From Petaurus breviceps papuanus (Eukaryota > Chordata > Mammalia > Diprotodontia > Petauridae), in assembly GCA_028583685.1 (NCBI GenBank), contig JAMXIF010001210.1, positions 10,151,468-10,215,467 of the forward strand: a stretch of 64,000 bases of DNA. The letters run 5' to 3'. The stretch's first letter is position 1. Every line of letters starts with the position of its first letter. The notes beneath the pieces were generated by a model, which saw only the letters and a list, made by a program, of their open reading frames with translations, was not told the DNA's origin and searched no databases. Shown here piece after piece: positions 22,766-34,099 of the stretch. Position numbers and translations under genes: made by a program.

Positions 22766-23413
22766 GTATGTACACTATATAGAATGAGAGTTTCTTCTGA
22801 AGGTTAAAATATATTGGTTCATAGTTTCTAAGTTATTAATATTTTCATGGTCTTTGTGTTTAGTGAAGATAGCTATTGTAATAGAATATTTTGAGTTTTA
22901 GATGTTGGTACAGGGGATTAAAATAAGTTTTAAAAGTGAATATTATACTGATAAATGTAGGGATAAAATAACTTGATACATACAACACGTGTGTGTGTTT
23001 TAAAGTATTTAATTCTAGCCTTTGTTAAAACTATGTGATCACAGGTCATGTCCGAAGTAAGGGCCTAGACTGAGAGGTAGAAAATTTTTCCTTTGTATCT
23101 TAACATTAACTTTCATGTATTTATTAATTCATTCACTTAGATATTTCTTGAATTCCTGCTATGTGTATGTCTTGTTGCTTTGGAGTTTTAGGCCTCAGTC
23201 TTATAGAGGGAACAGCAATTGCCATTCTTGTGAGCTATTTAAAGTCTCACTAACAGAAAAAGCTGAGGGTGAGGGAGAATTAGAAAGGGGAAGGAGCCCC
23301 ATTCTGTTCTTTGTATGTATACTGCTACATCTAGAAAGGTTATGAGCTAGTGAAAAAACTTAATGTCTAAGTGTACAAATTTTTAATTTTTAATTTTCAT
23401 ATTTTATTTCCAG
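22766..23413. other. 3' end of intron 1
   Basis: Unassigned intron sequence ending in a pyrimidine-rich tract and the acceptor 'attttatttccag' (AG at 23412-23413). Confidence 0.7.
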
Positions 23414-23442
23414 GTTTCCTGCAATTACCCATAGGAGTCGCC

Positions 23443-24551
23443 ATGACCCCAGCTTTGAGAGAGGCTGAAATGAAGGGACATGGCATCCACTTGTCATCTT
23501 CTTTATCTAGAACCATGGAGTCAGAAACAGTGCTTTGTATGGAAAATCCAGGAACTGTTAAAGAAAAACTAAAGGGAGACTCCATTTCACAGATTAATTG
23601 CTCAATGCTGGGGTTTCCAACTCCTGAACCTGGCCTTAATACTAACTTTGTGAATTTAAAACACTTTGGCTCTCCTCAGCCTTCAAAACATTATCAGACA
23701 GTCTTTCTAATGAGTTCTAATTCTTCATTAAACATGTATAGTGAAAATTACAAACAAAAGAAATTAGGGGACCCTAATTGCAATAAACTAAAAAACGTGC
23801 TGAGGAATGGCACCAGCATTAGGCTCAGTAGAATTTGTCCTCCTAATTCTGAAGACTTCATCAAAAAGGAACCTTTATCAGAGACCACAAGCCAGTGTAT
23901 GGCTGATTTGCCAAATGTTTTGGATTCCAATATAACCAGAGTCAGTAGTGTAGAAAATGTAGAGCTTCCAAATTGTAAATGGTACCAAAAGAATGGTCTT
24001 TTGGATAAGACTTCTGGTGCTGAGAGTAAAAAGAATCTTTTGCAGTGTGCTCAGAAGAAAGTTTGGCCTGGGCACACAAATGTACTTATTAGCTCCCCTG
24101 CCACTGAGAAAGAAGAAGAAGTGAATGCTCGTTTACTTCATTGTGTAAGCAAACAAAAAGTTCTCTTTAGCCAAGCCAAAAGAACTCAGAAACACTTGCA
24201 GATGCTACTGGCAAAGCATGTTGTTAAACACTGTGGTCAACAGATGAAATTCTCTCTGAAACATCAGTCCCAAAGAATGAGGATCTTTCATGAACCTGCC
24301 AGAATTCTAGACAATAGTTTCCACAGATGCCCTGAAATTAAACCAGAAGTCTGCTTATCTAATTCAGAGAGTGATTTGTGGAAAGATACAAAAAATGGTT
24401 TCGCGAGGTGCAGCATTGCAGAAATTCGGAAGTTTGCACTATCGGCTGCAGGTTTGTTGTCTCATGTTGAAGAGGGTTTAGACTCTGATGCAACTGACAG
24501 CAGCTCAGATGAAGATTTGGATGAGAAGCCCATTAGAAAAAGTGTCATGGT
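23443..24551 (+). CDS. KANSL1L: KANSL1L, first coding exon (residues 1-369 plus 2 bases)
   Basis: KANSL1L is the paralogue of KANSL1, a scaffold of the nuclear NSL complex that holds the H4 acetyltransferase KAT8/MOF; a similar chromatin role is inferred for KANSL1L. I recognise it by its start MTPALREAEMKG, by FPTPEPGLNTNFVNLKHFGS, VSKQKVLFSQA, RTQKHLQMLLAKHVVKH, and by the acidic block GLDSDATDSSSDEDLDE (about residues 345-361), all close to human KANSL1L. The exon starts at 23414 after a 'tttccag' acceptor, leaving a 29-base leader before ATG 23443 in the context GTCGCCATGA. The open frame extends upstream to 23371, but that part is intronic. Read through, the frame would stop at TAA 24553-24555. 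The real end is the consensus donor GT/GTAAGT after base 24551 (phase 2). No membrane segment or signal peptide is visible. The conserved PEHE domain lies in later exons outside the window. Confidence 0.97.
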
Positions 24552-25130
24552 GTAAGTGTGAAGTTGTTAGATTTTTGGATATTTAGCAATTGTTTGGTAC
24601 CCAACAATGATACACATTAACTTCAGTAATTAGGATGTTATAGCAAACTTTTTTCTATATCAGAGCAACATTTTTGTATACTTTGGGTGGTTAAAAAAAG
24701 TATGCTCTTGTGTTTACATTGTCTACCTAGTAAAGTTTGGTGTGTGTATATACTATTTGCCTTTTTATGTTATTTAGTTTCTACTAATAGGAGAAAACAA
24801 CAATTTGTTTTGGCAATAATAAAAACTCTATGTAAGTGAATTTTTGTTTTTACCCTTTAGGTATTCATTTATGTTTTATGCTATTTTATGGCCAGGGTCT
24901 TAATCTTACCCCAAGTGTAATTCAATCTGACCATTTTATATCTTGACCAAGATGACTCACCATCACTCAGGCTAAATTCTGGGTTTAGATAATCCAGTAT
25001 TTAGTTTACTTAGGACTTTTCTTTCTGATTTATGAAAATTAGCATATCGGCATTTTAACTAAATTCTTTATATCACTGATTCTCTTCCTCTACTATCCCC
25101 TGACTTTCATCTCATTTTCTTTTTTTTTTT
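24552..25130. other. 5' end of intron 2, unassigned
   Basis: Starts with the strong donor GTAAGT. The following AT-rich sequence holds no gene or repeat that I can name. Intron 2 runs 24552-50930 (26,379 bases). Confidence 0.6.
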
Positions 25131-25134
25131 TTTA

Positions 25135-25266
25135 ACAAGTTGTAAGCATTTATTAAGTGTCTACTATGTTCCAGGCACTATACTAAACAAAAAACAGTCT
25201 GTGCTCTCAAGAAGCTCACAGTCTAATGGGAGAGACAACACAACTACGTACAAATGAGAGAGACAG

Positions 25267-25297
<31 letters not shown>

Positions 25298-25300
25298 TGC
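25135..25300 (-). repeat. L2 3' tail and (TG)n
   Basis: 'gtaagcatttattaagtgtc', 'gttccaggcactatactaaa', 'ctcaagaagctcacagtcta' and 'atgggagagacaacacaact' are reversed L2, followed by a (TG)n tract at about 25269-25300. Confidence 0.85.
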
Positions 25301-25314
25301 ATATACACATACAT

Positions 25315-25838
25315 CAGTAAGCAATTTGGTTTAGGTTATACATGTACAGTCATGCCAGACATATTTCCATATTAGTCATGTTGTGAAAGAAAACACAGAT
25401 CAAAAAAAAAACCCACAAAAAAAAAATAAAGTGAAAAATAGTTTCAGTCTGCATTTAAACTCCATCAGTTCTTTCTGTGGAGGTAGACAGCATTTTTCAT
25501 CATAAGTCTTTTGAAATTGACTTGGATCATTGTATTGATGATAACAGCTAAGTCATTCACAGTTGATCATTGTACAGTAATTGTTATTACTATGTACAGT
25601 GTACTCCTGGTTCTGCTTACTTAACTCTGCATCAGTTTATGTAAGTCCAGGTTTTTCTAACATCATTCTGCTCATCTTTTCTTATAGTACAATAGTATTC
25701 CATCATAATCTTATACCACATCTTGTTCAGCCATTCCCCAATTGATGAACATCCCTTCACTTTCCAATTCTTTGCCACCCCAAAAGAGCTATTATAAATA
25801 TTTTTGTACAAATAGGTGCTTTTACCTTTTTAAAAAAA
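25315..25838 (-). repeat. L1 LINE 3' end, 5'-truncated
   Basis: Reversed L1 3' end: 'ttccatattagtcatgttgt', 'gtctgcatttaaactccatc', 'gttctgcttacttaactctg', 'tagtacaatagtattccatc' and 'agagctattataaatatttt'. It stops at 25838, where a second L1 3' end begins. Confidence 0.88.
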
Positions 25839-26208
25839 CAACAACACATATTTCTGCATTAGTTGTGTTGTAAAGAATTAGAACCAAGGAGAAAAATCAC
25901 AAGAAAGAAAAAAAAGCAGCAGAAAAGAGAAAATAGTATGCTTCACTTTGCATTCAGACTCCACTTTCTCTGGCTGTGAATAGTACTTTCCATCATGAGT
26001 CTTTTTGAATTGTCTTAGATCCTTGCATTGCTGAGAAGAGCTAAGTCTATCAAATCTGGTCATTGCACAATGTTGCTGCTGCTGTGTGTACAATGTTTCT
26101 TTGTTCTGCTCACTTCACTTAGCATCAGTTTGTGTAAATCTTTCCAGGTTTTTCTGGAATCTGCCTGTTTATCCTTTCTTATGGAACAATAATATTCCAT
26201 TACATTCT

Positions 26209-26534
26209 ATCCTTTTCCTTTTTATTTATTTATTTATTTTAAAGCAATCGGGGTTAAGTAACTTGCTCGAGGTTACACGGCCAGTTATTTCTGGGTGTGG
26301 TGCTGAGTATCTGAGCCCCGATTTGATCCAGGTCATCCGACACTGGAGCCGGTGCTCTTACTCACTGAGCCACCTGGCCGCCCCTAAGCAATTGGGGTTA
26401 AGTAACTTGCTCAAGGTTACACGGCCAGGTGTTTCTGGGTGGGTGCCAAGTGTCTGAGCCCGGAACTTGATCTCCAGGTCTTCTCAACACTGGAGCTGGT
26501 GCTCCCACTTGCCGCCCCATCCTTTTCCTTTTTA
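26209..26534 (-). mobile_element. Dimeric SINE between one pair of TSDs
   Basis: Two SINE units of the WSINE-like variant lie head to tail on the - strand (about 26243-26385 and 26386-26518). Each has 'ggggttaagtaacttgctc', 'aggttacacggcca' and a 'gccgcccc' head. One perfect 16-base duplication, ATCCTTTTCCTTTTTA, flanks the pair (26209-26224 and 26519-26534), and only the outer unit has a long A tail (the T-rich run at 26225-26240). This fits insertion of a dimeric transcript in one event. It lies inside an L1. Confidence 0.9.
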
Positions 26535-28814
26535 AACATTTTTTCCCTTAGGATACAGTCCTAGTGGCAGTATTGCTGAGTATGTGCAATTATATAGCCT
26601 TTGGGTGTTGTTTCAAATTGCTCTCTGAAATGGTTGGATCCATTCACAACTCCATCAACAATGCATTAGTCTCTCAATTTTCCCACATTCCCTCCAACAT
26701 TTATCATTTTCCTTTTCTGTCATATTAACCAGTCTGATAGGTATGAGGTAGTACTTCAGAGTTGTTCAATTTGCATTTCTTTAATCAATGGTGATGATGG
26801 GTATTTTTTTCATATGACTATAGATAGCTTTTATTTCTTCACCTGAAAACTGCCTATCCATATAGGATATCCATATATCCATGTTTTACCATTTATCAAT
26901 TTAAGAATGACTTGTATTTTTTATAAATCTTAATTAATTCTTAATATATTTCAGAAATAAGACCTTTATCAGAGACATTTGCTGTCAAATTTTCCCCCCA
27001 GATTTCTATTTTCCTTCTAATCTTGGCTGTGTTGGTTTTATTTGTGAAAAAGCTTATAAGTTGTATATCATGAAAATTATCCATTTTATATCTTGTAATG
27101 CCTCTATCTCTTGTTTGGTCATAAATTCTTCCCTTAAATCTGACAGTTAAGCCATAACATGCTCCCCTAATTTTCCCATGGTGCCACACTTTATGTCTAA
27201 ATACTGTACCCATTTTTACCTTATCTTGGTATACTGTGTGATATTTTGATCTCTATCTAGTTTCTGCCAATTTGTTTTCCATTTTTTTCCAGCAGTTTTT
27301 GTTAAATAGTCAGTTCTTATCCCAAAAGCTTAGATCTTTTGGTTTAACATATACTAAATTACTGTGGCCATTTACTATGATATATTGTGTACCTAATCTG
27401 TTTCACAGATCCACCACTTTATTTCTTAGCCAGTACCAGATTGTTTTGATGATTACTGCTTTATAATATAGTTTGAGATCTGGTAAGGTTAGGCCACCTT
27501 CCTTCACATTTTTCCCATTAATTCCCATAATATTCTTGACTTTTTATTCTTCTAGATGAATTTTATTTTTTTCAAGCTCTATAGAATATTTGTTTGATTG
27601 TTTAATTGGCATAGCACTGAATAAGTAAATTAATTTAGGTAGAATTGTTATTTTTATTATATTGGCTCAGCCTCCCAATGAATGATTAGTACTTTCCCAG
27701 TTGTATAAATCTGACTTTATTTGTGTGAAAAGTGTTTTGTAATTGTGTTCATATAGTTCCTGGGTTTGTTTTAGCAGGTAGACTCCTAAGTATTTTATAT
27801 TGTCTACAGTTATGTTAAATGGAATTTCTTTTTTTATCTCTTATTGGTGGATTTTTGTTGGTAATATATAGAAATATTGACAATTTGTGTGGGTTTATTA
27901 CATATCCTACAACTTTGCTAAAGCTGTTAATTATTTCAACTAATTTTTTAGTTGATTAGGATTCTCTAAGTATACCATCATAATATTTGCAGAGTGCTTT
28001 GTTTCCTCATTGGCTATTATAATTCTTCAGTTTCTTTTTCTTCTTTTATTGCTGTAGCAAGCATTTCTAATACAACATTAAATAAAAGCAGTGACAATGG
28101 ACTTCCTTGCCTCCTCACCCTGGTCTTATTGGGAAAGCTTCTGATAATGCTTGCCAATAGTTTTAGAGAGATACTACTTATTGTTTTAAGGAAGCTCCAT
28201 TTATTCTTATGCTTTCTAGTGCTACTAAAGTAGGAATGGGTGTTGTATTTTGTCAAAAGCTTTTTCTCCATCTCTTGAGATTATCATATGATTTCTGTTG
28301 GTTTGTTATTGATATGGTCAATTATGCTAATAGTTTTCCTAATACTGAACCAGCCCTGCATTCCTGGTATAAATCTCACCTGGTCATAGTGTATGATCCT
28401 TGTGAAATATTGCCATAATGTCCTTATTTAAATTTTGTCAATATTCATTAGAGAAATTGGTATAGAATTTTTTCTGTTTTGGCTCTTGCTCGTTTAGGAT
28501 CAGTACTGTACATCATAAAAGGAATTTTGTAGGACTCCTCTGTTTTGGCTCTTCTGCTTTAGGTATAGCATTATATTTAAACTATATAAAGAATTTTGTA
28601 GAACTCCTTCTTTGCCTGTTTTCCCAAATAGTTTACATTGTATCGAAATTAATTGTTCTTTCAATGTTTGGAATAATTCACTTGTGAATCCATCTGACCC
28701 TGGGGATGTTTTCTTAGGGTGTTCATTGATGCCTTATTTAATTTCTTTTTCTAAGATTGGATTATTTAAGTATTCTATTTCCTCTTCTGTTAACCTAGAC
28801 AATTTTTTTCTTAC

Positions 28815-29195
28815 ATGCCTCTATTCATTCTTTTATTTAAAAATTGAATGATTTATTTTTAGTTTTCAACAATCACTTCCATAAGTTTTAAATTTTCTCC
28901 TCCGTCCCCAAGACAGCTTACAATCTGATATAGGCTCTATGCATGCATTCCTATTAAACACATTTTCACAATTGTCAAGTTTCATAGAAGAATTATAATG
29001 AATGGGAAAAACCATGAGAAAGAAAAAAACAAAATATAACAAAAAAGAAAATAGTCTGCTTCATAATTCTTTCTCTGGAATTGACTGGCATTTTCCATCA
29101 TATGTTCCTTGGAATTGCTTTAGGTCCTTGAATTTCTGAGAAGGGCTAAATCTATCAAAATCAGTCCTTGGTCACTGTGGCTGTTAACTTAATCT
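28815..29195 (-). repeat. L1 3' end inserted in the long L1
   Basis: 'taagttttaaattttctcct', 'ccccaagacagcttacaatc', 'gaaaaaccatgagaaagaaa' and 'ttctctggaattgactggca' are a reversed L1 3' end, out of place in the host L1. The host motif 'ttaacctagacaattt' to its left reappears as 'ttaatctagacaattt' to its right, a probable 16-base target duplication with one change. Confidence 0.75.
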
Positions 29196-29576
29196 AGACA
29201 ATTTATGTTTTTGTAGATATTAATTGATTTTGCTTAGATTAGCAGATTCATGAGCATATAATTGAGCAAAATAGCTCCTAATAATTGTTTTAATTTCCTC
29301 TTCATTTGTGGTGAATTCACTCTTTTCATTTTTGATGCTGGTAATTTGGTTTTTTTCTTTTGTTCAAAAATCAGGTTAACCAATGGTTTATCTATTTTAT
29401 TGTTTCCCCCCCATAAAACCAGCTCCTGTTATTTAATAGACCAATGTTTTTTTTTTTTCAGTTTTATTAACCTCTCCTTTGACTTTCAGGATTTCCAATG
29501 TTTAATTTGGGTTTTTTAATTTGTTCTTTCTCTAAGTTTTTTTTTTTAATTACATGCCCAATTCATTGATTTGAGC

Positions 29577-29695
29577 TCTCTCTCTCTCTCTCTCTNNNNN
29601 NNNNNNNNNNNNNNNNNNNNNNNNNNNNNNNNNNNNNNNNNNNNNNNNNNNNNNNNNNNNNNNNNNNNNNNNNNNNNNNNNNNNNNNNNNNNNNN

Positions 29696-29741
<46 letters not shown>
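29577..29741. repeat. (TC)n microsatellite with 100-N gap
   Basis: TC repeat at 29577-29595 and 29696-29741 around exactly 100 Ns (29596-29695), the usual size of a placeholder gap. It grew inside the L1 where the consensus has a short 'ctctt' run. Open frames crossing it are meaningless. Confidence 0.97.
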
Positions 29742-29744
<3 letters not shown>

Positions 29745-29866
29745 AGCATTTAAGAGATATAAATTTTCCTAAGTACTGCTCTGGCTGCATCCCATAAATT
29801 TTGGTATGTTGTCTCATTGTTCATGTTTTCTTTACTGAAATTATTCATTGTTTCTTTGATATGTCC

Positions 29867-31722
29867 TTTGATCTATATATTCTTTTTAATATGTAGTTTT
29901 CCTTTAAAATTTTTTAAAAATTTTATTCTGAACTTAACAAATAAAACAAACATTTTCATAGCAAGTGGAATAGAAAAACAGGATATAATGCACCTGAAAC
30001 TGCAGACCCATTATGTACAACTTTCTATTCCTTTCAAATATTTGACAAAGTTATCATGTAACTTTTTCCCCCTCCCCCCAAACTTTGAGATGGCTGCTAT
30101 TAGACAAAAATCTGTGTGTGTGTGTGTCTCTATGTTTCTATGTCACTTCTTTTTCTGGATGTAAATAGCATCTTCCTTCATACGATCTTTGTGGTTAATT
30201 TGGGTATTTATAATAGAATGACTTATCACTCAAAGTTGTTCTTAAAACAATACTACTGTTACTATATACAGTGTTCTCTTGGTTCTACTCATTTTACTTT
30301 TTATTCTTTTGTGGACATCTCTCCATGCTTTTGTAAAATCATTGAGTTCATTTCTCATGGCAGAGTAATATTCCATCATGAACATATTTCACAATTTGTT
30401 TAACCATTCCCCAATTGATGGGCATCCCTGTGATTTCCAGTTCTTTGACATCATAAAGAGAAGTGCTGCAAATATTTTAGAACATATAGGTTCTTTTCCT
30501 TTTTCCATAATCATCTTGGGAAACAGAACTAATAGTATTATTGCTAGGTCAAAGGATTATAGGGAGTTTAATAACATTTTTGGCATAATTCCAAATCTCC
30601 AAAGTAATTGGATCATCTTGCAAATCCAGCAAAAATGAATTAAGCACCCAGTTTTTCCGTATCCCCTCCAACATGTCACTTTTCCTTTCTATCATATTAG
30701 CCAATCTTATAGGTATAATATAATATATATGATATATCATGTATAATATGATATACCTATTATATAGGTATTATATGATATATATGCCTTATAATATATC
30801 AAGATTGTTTTATTTTAATTTCTCTAATTAATAATAATTTAGAGCATTTTTTTCATATGACTATAACTTGTTTTGATATCTCTATTGGAAAACTGCCTGT
30901 TCATATCCTTTGACCATTTATCAATTGGGGAATGACTCAAATTCTTATAGATTTGATAAAGTTCTTTATATATTTGAATTATGAGACCTTTATCTAAGGA
31001 ACCGTTTATAGATTTTCTTTCTGCTTTGCTTCTGATCTTGGCTACATTTGTTTTATTTGTACAAAAACAAAAAAATTTAATGTAATCAAAGTTATCCATT
31101 TTACACATCATAATGTTCTCCATCTCTTTTTTGTTCATAAATTGTTTACCTATCCATAAGTCTGATAGGTAATATGTTCCATCTTCTTCAAATTTTCTTG
31201 TAATATCTCCCTTTATTTCTAGTTGATATATCCATTTTGATCTTATCTTAGTAAATGGTGTAAGATATTGATCTATGTCAAATTTCTGCCAAACTGCTTT
31301 CCAACTTTCCCAACAATTTTTTTTTTCAAATAATGAATTCTTATTCCAAAAACTTAAGTCTTTACACTTGTCAAACACTAGGTTACTATATTCCCTTTCT
31401 GCTGTAGATTGTATGTCTACTCTGTTCCATTCATCTACTTTTCTATTTCTTAGCCAGTAACAGATATTTTTGATAATTACTATCTTATAATATAGATCAA
31501 TATTTGATATTTCTAAACTTCCTTCCTTTATGTTATTTTCTCTTTAGTTCTTTTGACCTCTTAACTTTTTTTCTTTTAAATGAATTTTGTTTTTATTTGT
31601 TCTAGCTCAGTAAAATGTTTTTTTGTTAATTTAATTGGGATGGAATTGAATATATAGAATAATTTGGATAAAATTGTCCTTTTTATTATATCGACCCTGC
31701 CTATTTGATCTACTTATTCTTT
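29867..31722 (-). mobile_element. 5'-truncated L1 inserted in another L1, with TSD
   Basis: The element spans about 29886-31703 in reverse: an A-tail equivalent near 29900, a 3'UTR with a poly-C stretch, 'ccattccccaattgatgggc', then ORF2. Frame 30839-31378 (-) retains 179 codons of the ORF2 C-terminal region, including SPIDKWSKDMNRQFSNRDIK. The flanks TTTGATCTATATATTCTTT (29867-29885) and TTTGATCTACTTATTCTTT (31704-31722) match at 17 of 19 bases, and the host L1 is collinear across them. The 3'UTR differs from the host L1, so this is another L1 subfamily. Confidence 0.85.
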
Positions 31723-32399
31723 GGGCTTAGATGACTATGTTTTCAATTAATTTTTAATCTATCTTTCCATGGCTCTATAATGTAACTTTTATTGCCTTAT
31801 GATCTGAAAAGGATGCAATTAATATTTTTCCTTTTCTGCATTTGGTTGTGAGTTTTTTTTAATGCTATAATGCTTGTTTATTTTTTTTTTGTAGGTGCCA
31901 TATACCCCTGAGAAACAGGTATATTTCTTTTTATACCTATTTAATTTTCTCCAGGGGTATGTCATATCTAAATTTTCTAAAATTCTTCCCTTTCTTAAGT
32001 TCTTTCTGGTTTATTTTTTGGTTATATTTTTTTTCAGTTCTGAGAGGGGAAGGTTGAAGTCTCCTACTAGAAGAGTTTTTATTGTCTATCTCCTCTCATT
32101 TACATGAATTGTATGTCTGTATATGTCTTTGTGTGTTTGTATGTACATTTGCTTGTATATTTAGTTTGGTGTATAGACTAGCATTTTCTTAATTTAAAAA
32201 GTCAGGTGACTTAAATGTATTGTTTCTTTCTGAAATAAATGCATTAAGTCCTTTGATTGATTTCTCTCCCACCCAGTTTTATTTAGGTCTTTAGTCTTTG
32301 CTATAAAAAGAGTCCTTGGTCTTGATCTCAAATGTTAATCTTCAAGTAACAGTTGCTGGTTGGAAATGGAAATGTACCCACCATTGCTCTTTTAACTTT

Positions 32400-32690
32400 G
32401 TCATTTTTTCATTTAACAAACATTTGTTAAATTCCTACTACTTGTATTAAGTACTAGGAGAGATACAAACATAAGCTACATGTTTCTTGTTTTCTTTTAA
32501 ATATATTTTAATTACTGCATTTTAAAATCCATTAAATTTTGATAATTTATTTAGAATGTAAACTCTTTGAGGGGAAGGGTTGTTTGATGTTTGCATTTTT
32601 GTGTCATTAGCCTCTAACACAGTGTATTGCCCACAATAGATAACTAACAAATATTCATTCAATCAAATCTATAATTCAATTTAACAAAGA
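32400..32690. repeat. L2 tail fragments in both orientations
   Basis: 32400-32475 is a reversed tail ('acaaacatttgttaaattcc', 'aagtactaggagagatacaa'). 32545-32690 is a sense tail ('gaatgtaaactctttgaggg', 'gtgtcattagcctctaacac'). Confidence 0.7.
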
Positions 32691-32894
32691 ACTTAGTAAC
32701 CTATAGTAGAAGATCAAACATTATGGAGAATCATATGAAATTTTTAGGGTTTTGTGAGTTTTATATATGGACTACAAATTGTCACCTGAGCATAACTTTT
32801 TTTTTTGAATGGCGTTTGGAACAATGCTGGTTTTGCCCCCCCCCCCCCCTCCCAAACACAGCCCAGGCTTCTCTGTGGTTGGCACTAGCATTCT

Positions 32895-33060
32895 CTAGCG
32901 TCAGGGGTTCTAGAGTTGGAAGTTACCTTAGAGACGAGGTTGTTCACAACTAATAAGGATATCAAGGCTCCTAGAAGGGAGTTAAGTTGCCAAAAGCCAC
33001 ATAAGGTGATAAATACCAGAGCATGAATTTCATGAAGCTCTCCTGGCTCCAGATTGAGGA
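32895..33060 (-). repeat. MIR-like SINE fragment
   Basis: 'ctagagttggaagttacctt', 'aagggagttaagttgccaaa' and 'agccacataaggtgataaat' follow reversed MIR-like order. A 15-16 base C run lies just upstream near 32836-32850. Confidence 0.6.
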
Positions 33061-33671
33061 GTCTTTTCTGTCTTACTCTATGTAATTGCAGTGCAAGTCA
33101 TGTCTTATTTGTAATAATGTAGTAGTACCAGAAGGAGGTAACAAGTGAGCCAAGAAGATTTGCTGGATTGGTATGGGGGAGGGATAGATTTGGAAATGAA
33201 GGTGATATAAAAACAAAAACTATCGATAAAAATTTTTAAAGCTCACAAAGGAAACCAAATGAAAGGCTTTGGTATATAAGGAAGAAGATTTGCATGCTCT
33301 GGCTTGCAAGGAATTCTTAGATCCTAGAATTTCAAAGTATTTCTTAGATAAGCTCTGAGATCATATTAAATTAGGATTTGGCAGTCTTCCTTAAATATAT
33401 TTGAATAGTGTCTTATTATAGAAGAAGAATTTTAATAGTTGCATACATGTGTCTACATGACATTCTCAAGTAGAATCCCTTTCAGTTTTAATTGTAAATG
33501 AACAGTTTCATGCCTTTTTTGTTTTCATATGTAACTAAAAGTTTATACTAAACTTAATTCCAAAAATATAGTACACATATCTATTATTAATCCTTTTAAT
33601 TATACATCCAAAAATCAAAGTATGGTAAAATCCTAGGTACTTTGCATCCAGTCTTTCTGGAATCCTTAGAG
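33061..33671. other. Unassigned intron 2
   Basis: No gene or named repeat recognised. Confidence 0.5.
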
Positions 33672-33830
33672 GCTGCTGGGGGTTAACATACTGCACAGAT
33701 TGCTGGGCCTGGATTCAGGAAGACTTGAGTTCAATGTGGTCTCAGACACTTACCTCTGTGACCCAAGGCATGTCACTAGACTTCTCTTTACCTATTGAAT
33801 ATCTATAAGATTTAATAGCTATGATTCAAC
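33672..33830 (+). repeat. CORE-SINE (MIR/MAR1-like) fragment
   Basis: 'gattgctgggcctggattca', 'ggaagacttgagttcaatgt', 'ggtctcagacacttacctct', then 'ggcatgtcactagacttctc' in sense order. Confidence 0.8.
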
Positions 33831-33929
33831 TTACATGGTAGGAAATCAAATCAGCACTTCAAGGGGCTGACCTGCCTTTTTATTTTTGTGATACTTGTAG
33901 CGGTATCACATTACAAATATCATAAAATC

Positions 33930-34030
33930 CCTTAAGCTGTTGTTGTGTTTGTCCTGCCTTTTCAAAGAAGAACATGGCATCAGGGAAATGATGTCATGAC
34001 TTACAGTTGACTTTGATTTGAGTGAGGGAG
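33930..34030 (-). repeat. RTE/BovB-type 3' tail (MAR4-like)
   Basis: 'gttgttgtgtttgtcctgcc', 'aatgatgtcatgacttacag' and 'ttgatttgagtgagggaggg' are the reversed RTE-type tail, matching the + copy at 47.4 kb. Confidence 0.75.
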
Positions 34031-34099
34031 GGCAGATTTGGGTTGAATGAATTAATGGGCTAAAAAGCTTTATATTCCATCAATTTGCAATAAATCATA

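Larger units (their letters stand above)
25845..32330 (-). mobile_element. Long L1 LINE, antisense to KANSL1L, with three nested insertions
   Basis: One L1 copy reads in reverse from its 3' end through most of ORF2: 'atttctgcattagttgtgtt', 'aatattccattacattctat', 'ctcaatttgcatttctttaa', 'ttagccagtaccagattgtt', 'gcctcccaatgaatgattag', 'ttgtgtgaaaagtgttttgt', 'ccagccctgcattcctggta', and up to the endonuclease-side 'gaggggaaggttgaagtctc' near 32050. It is interrupted by a SINE dimer (26209-26534), an L1 3' piece (about 28815-29195), a TC expansion with a gap, and a 1.8 kb L1 (29886-31703). Without the insertions it is roughly 4 kb. No long open frame survives in the host copy. Confidence 0.88.

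Noticed and set aside
23371-23442. Upstream extension of the KANSL1L frame to an earlier Met
   Set aside because: It crosses the acceptor at 23411-23413, and its residues are not found in KANSL1L. ATG 23443 matches the known start.
29546-29817. Open frames through the N gap
   Set aside because: RE/LS repeats from a TC microsatellite plus unknown bases.
30839-31378. 179-codon - strand protein as a host gene
   Set aside because: It is the C-terminal part of L1 ORF2 in a 5'-truncated insertion.
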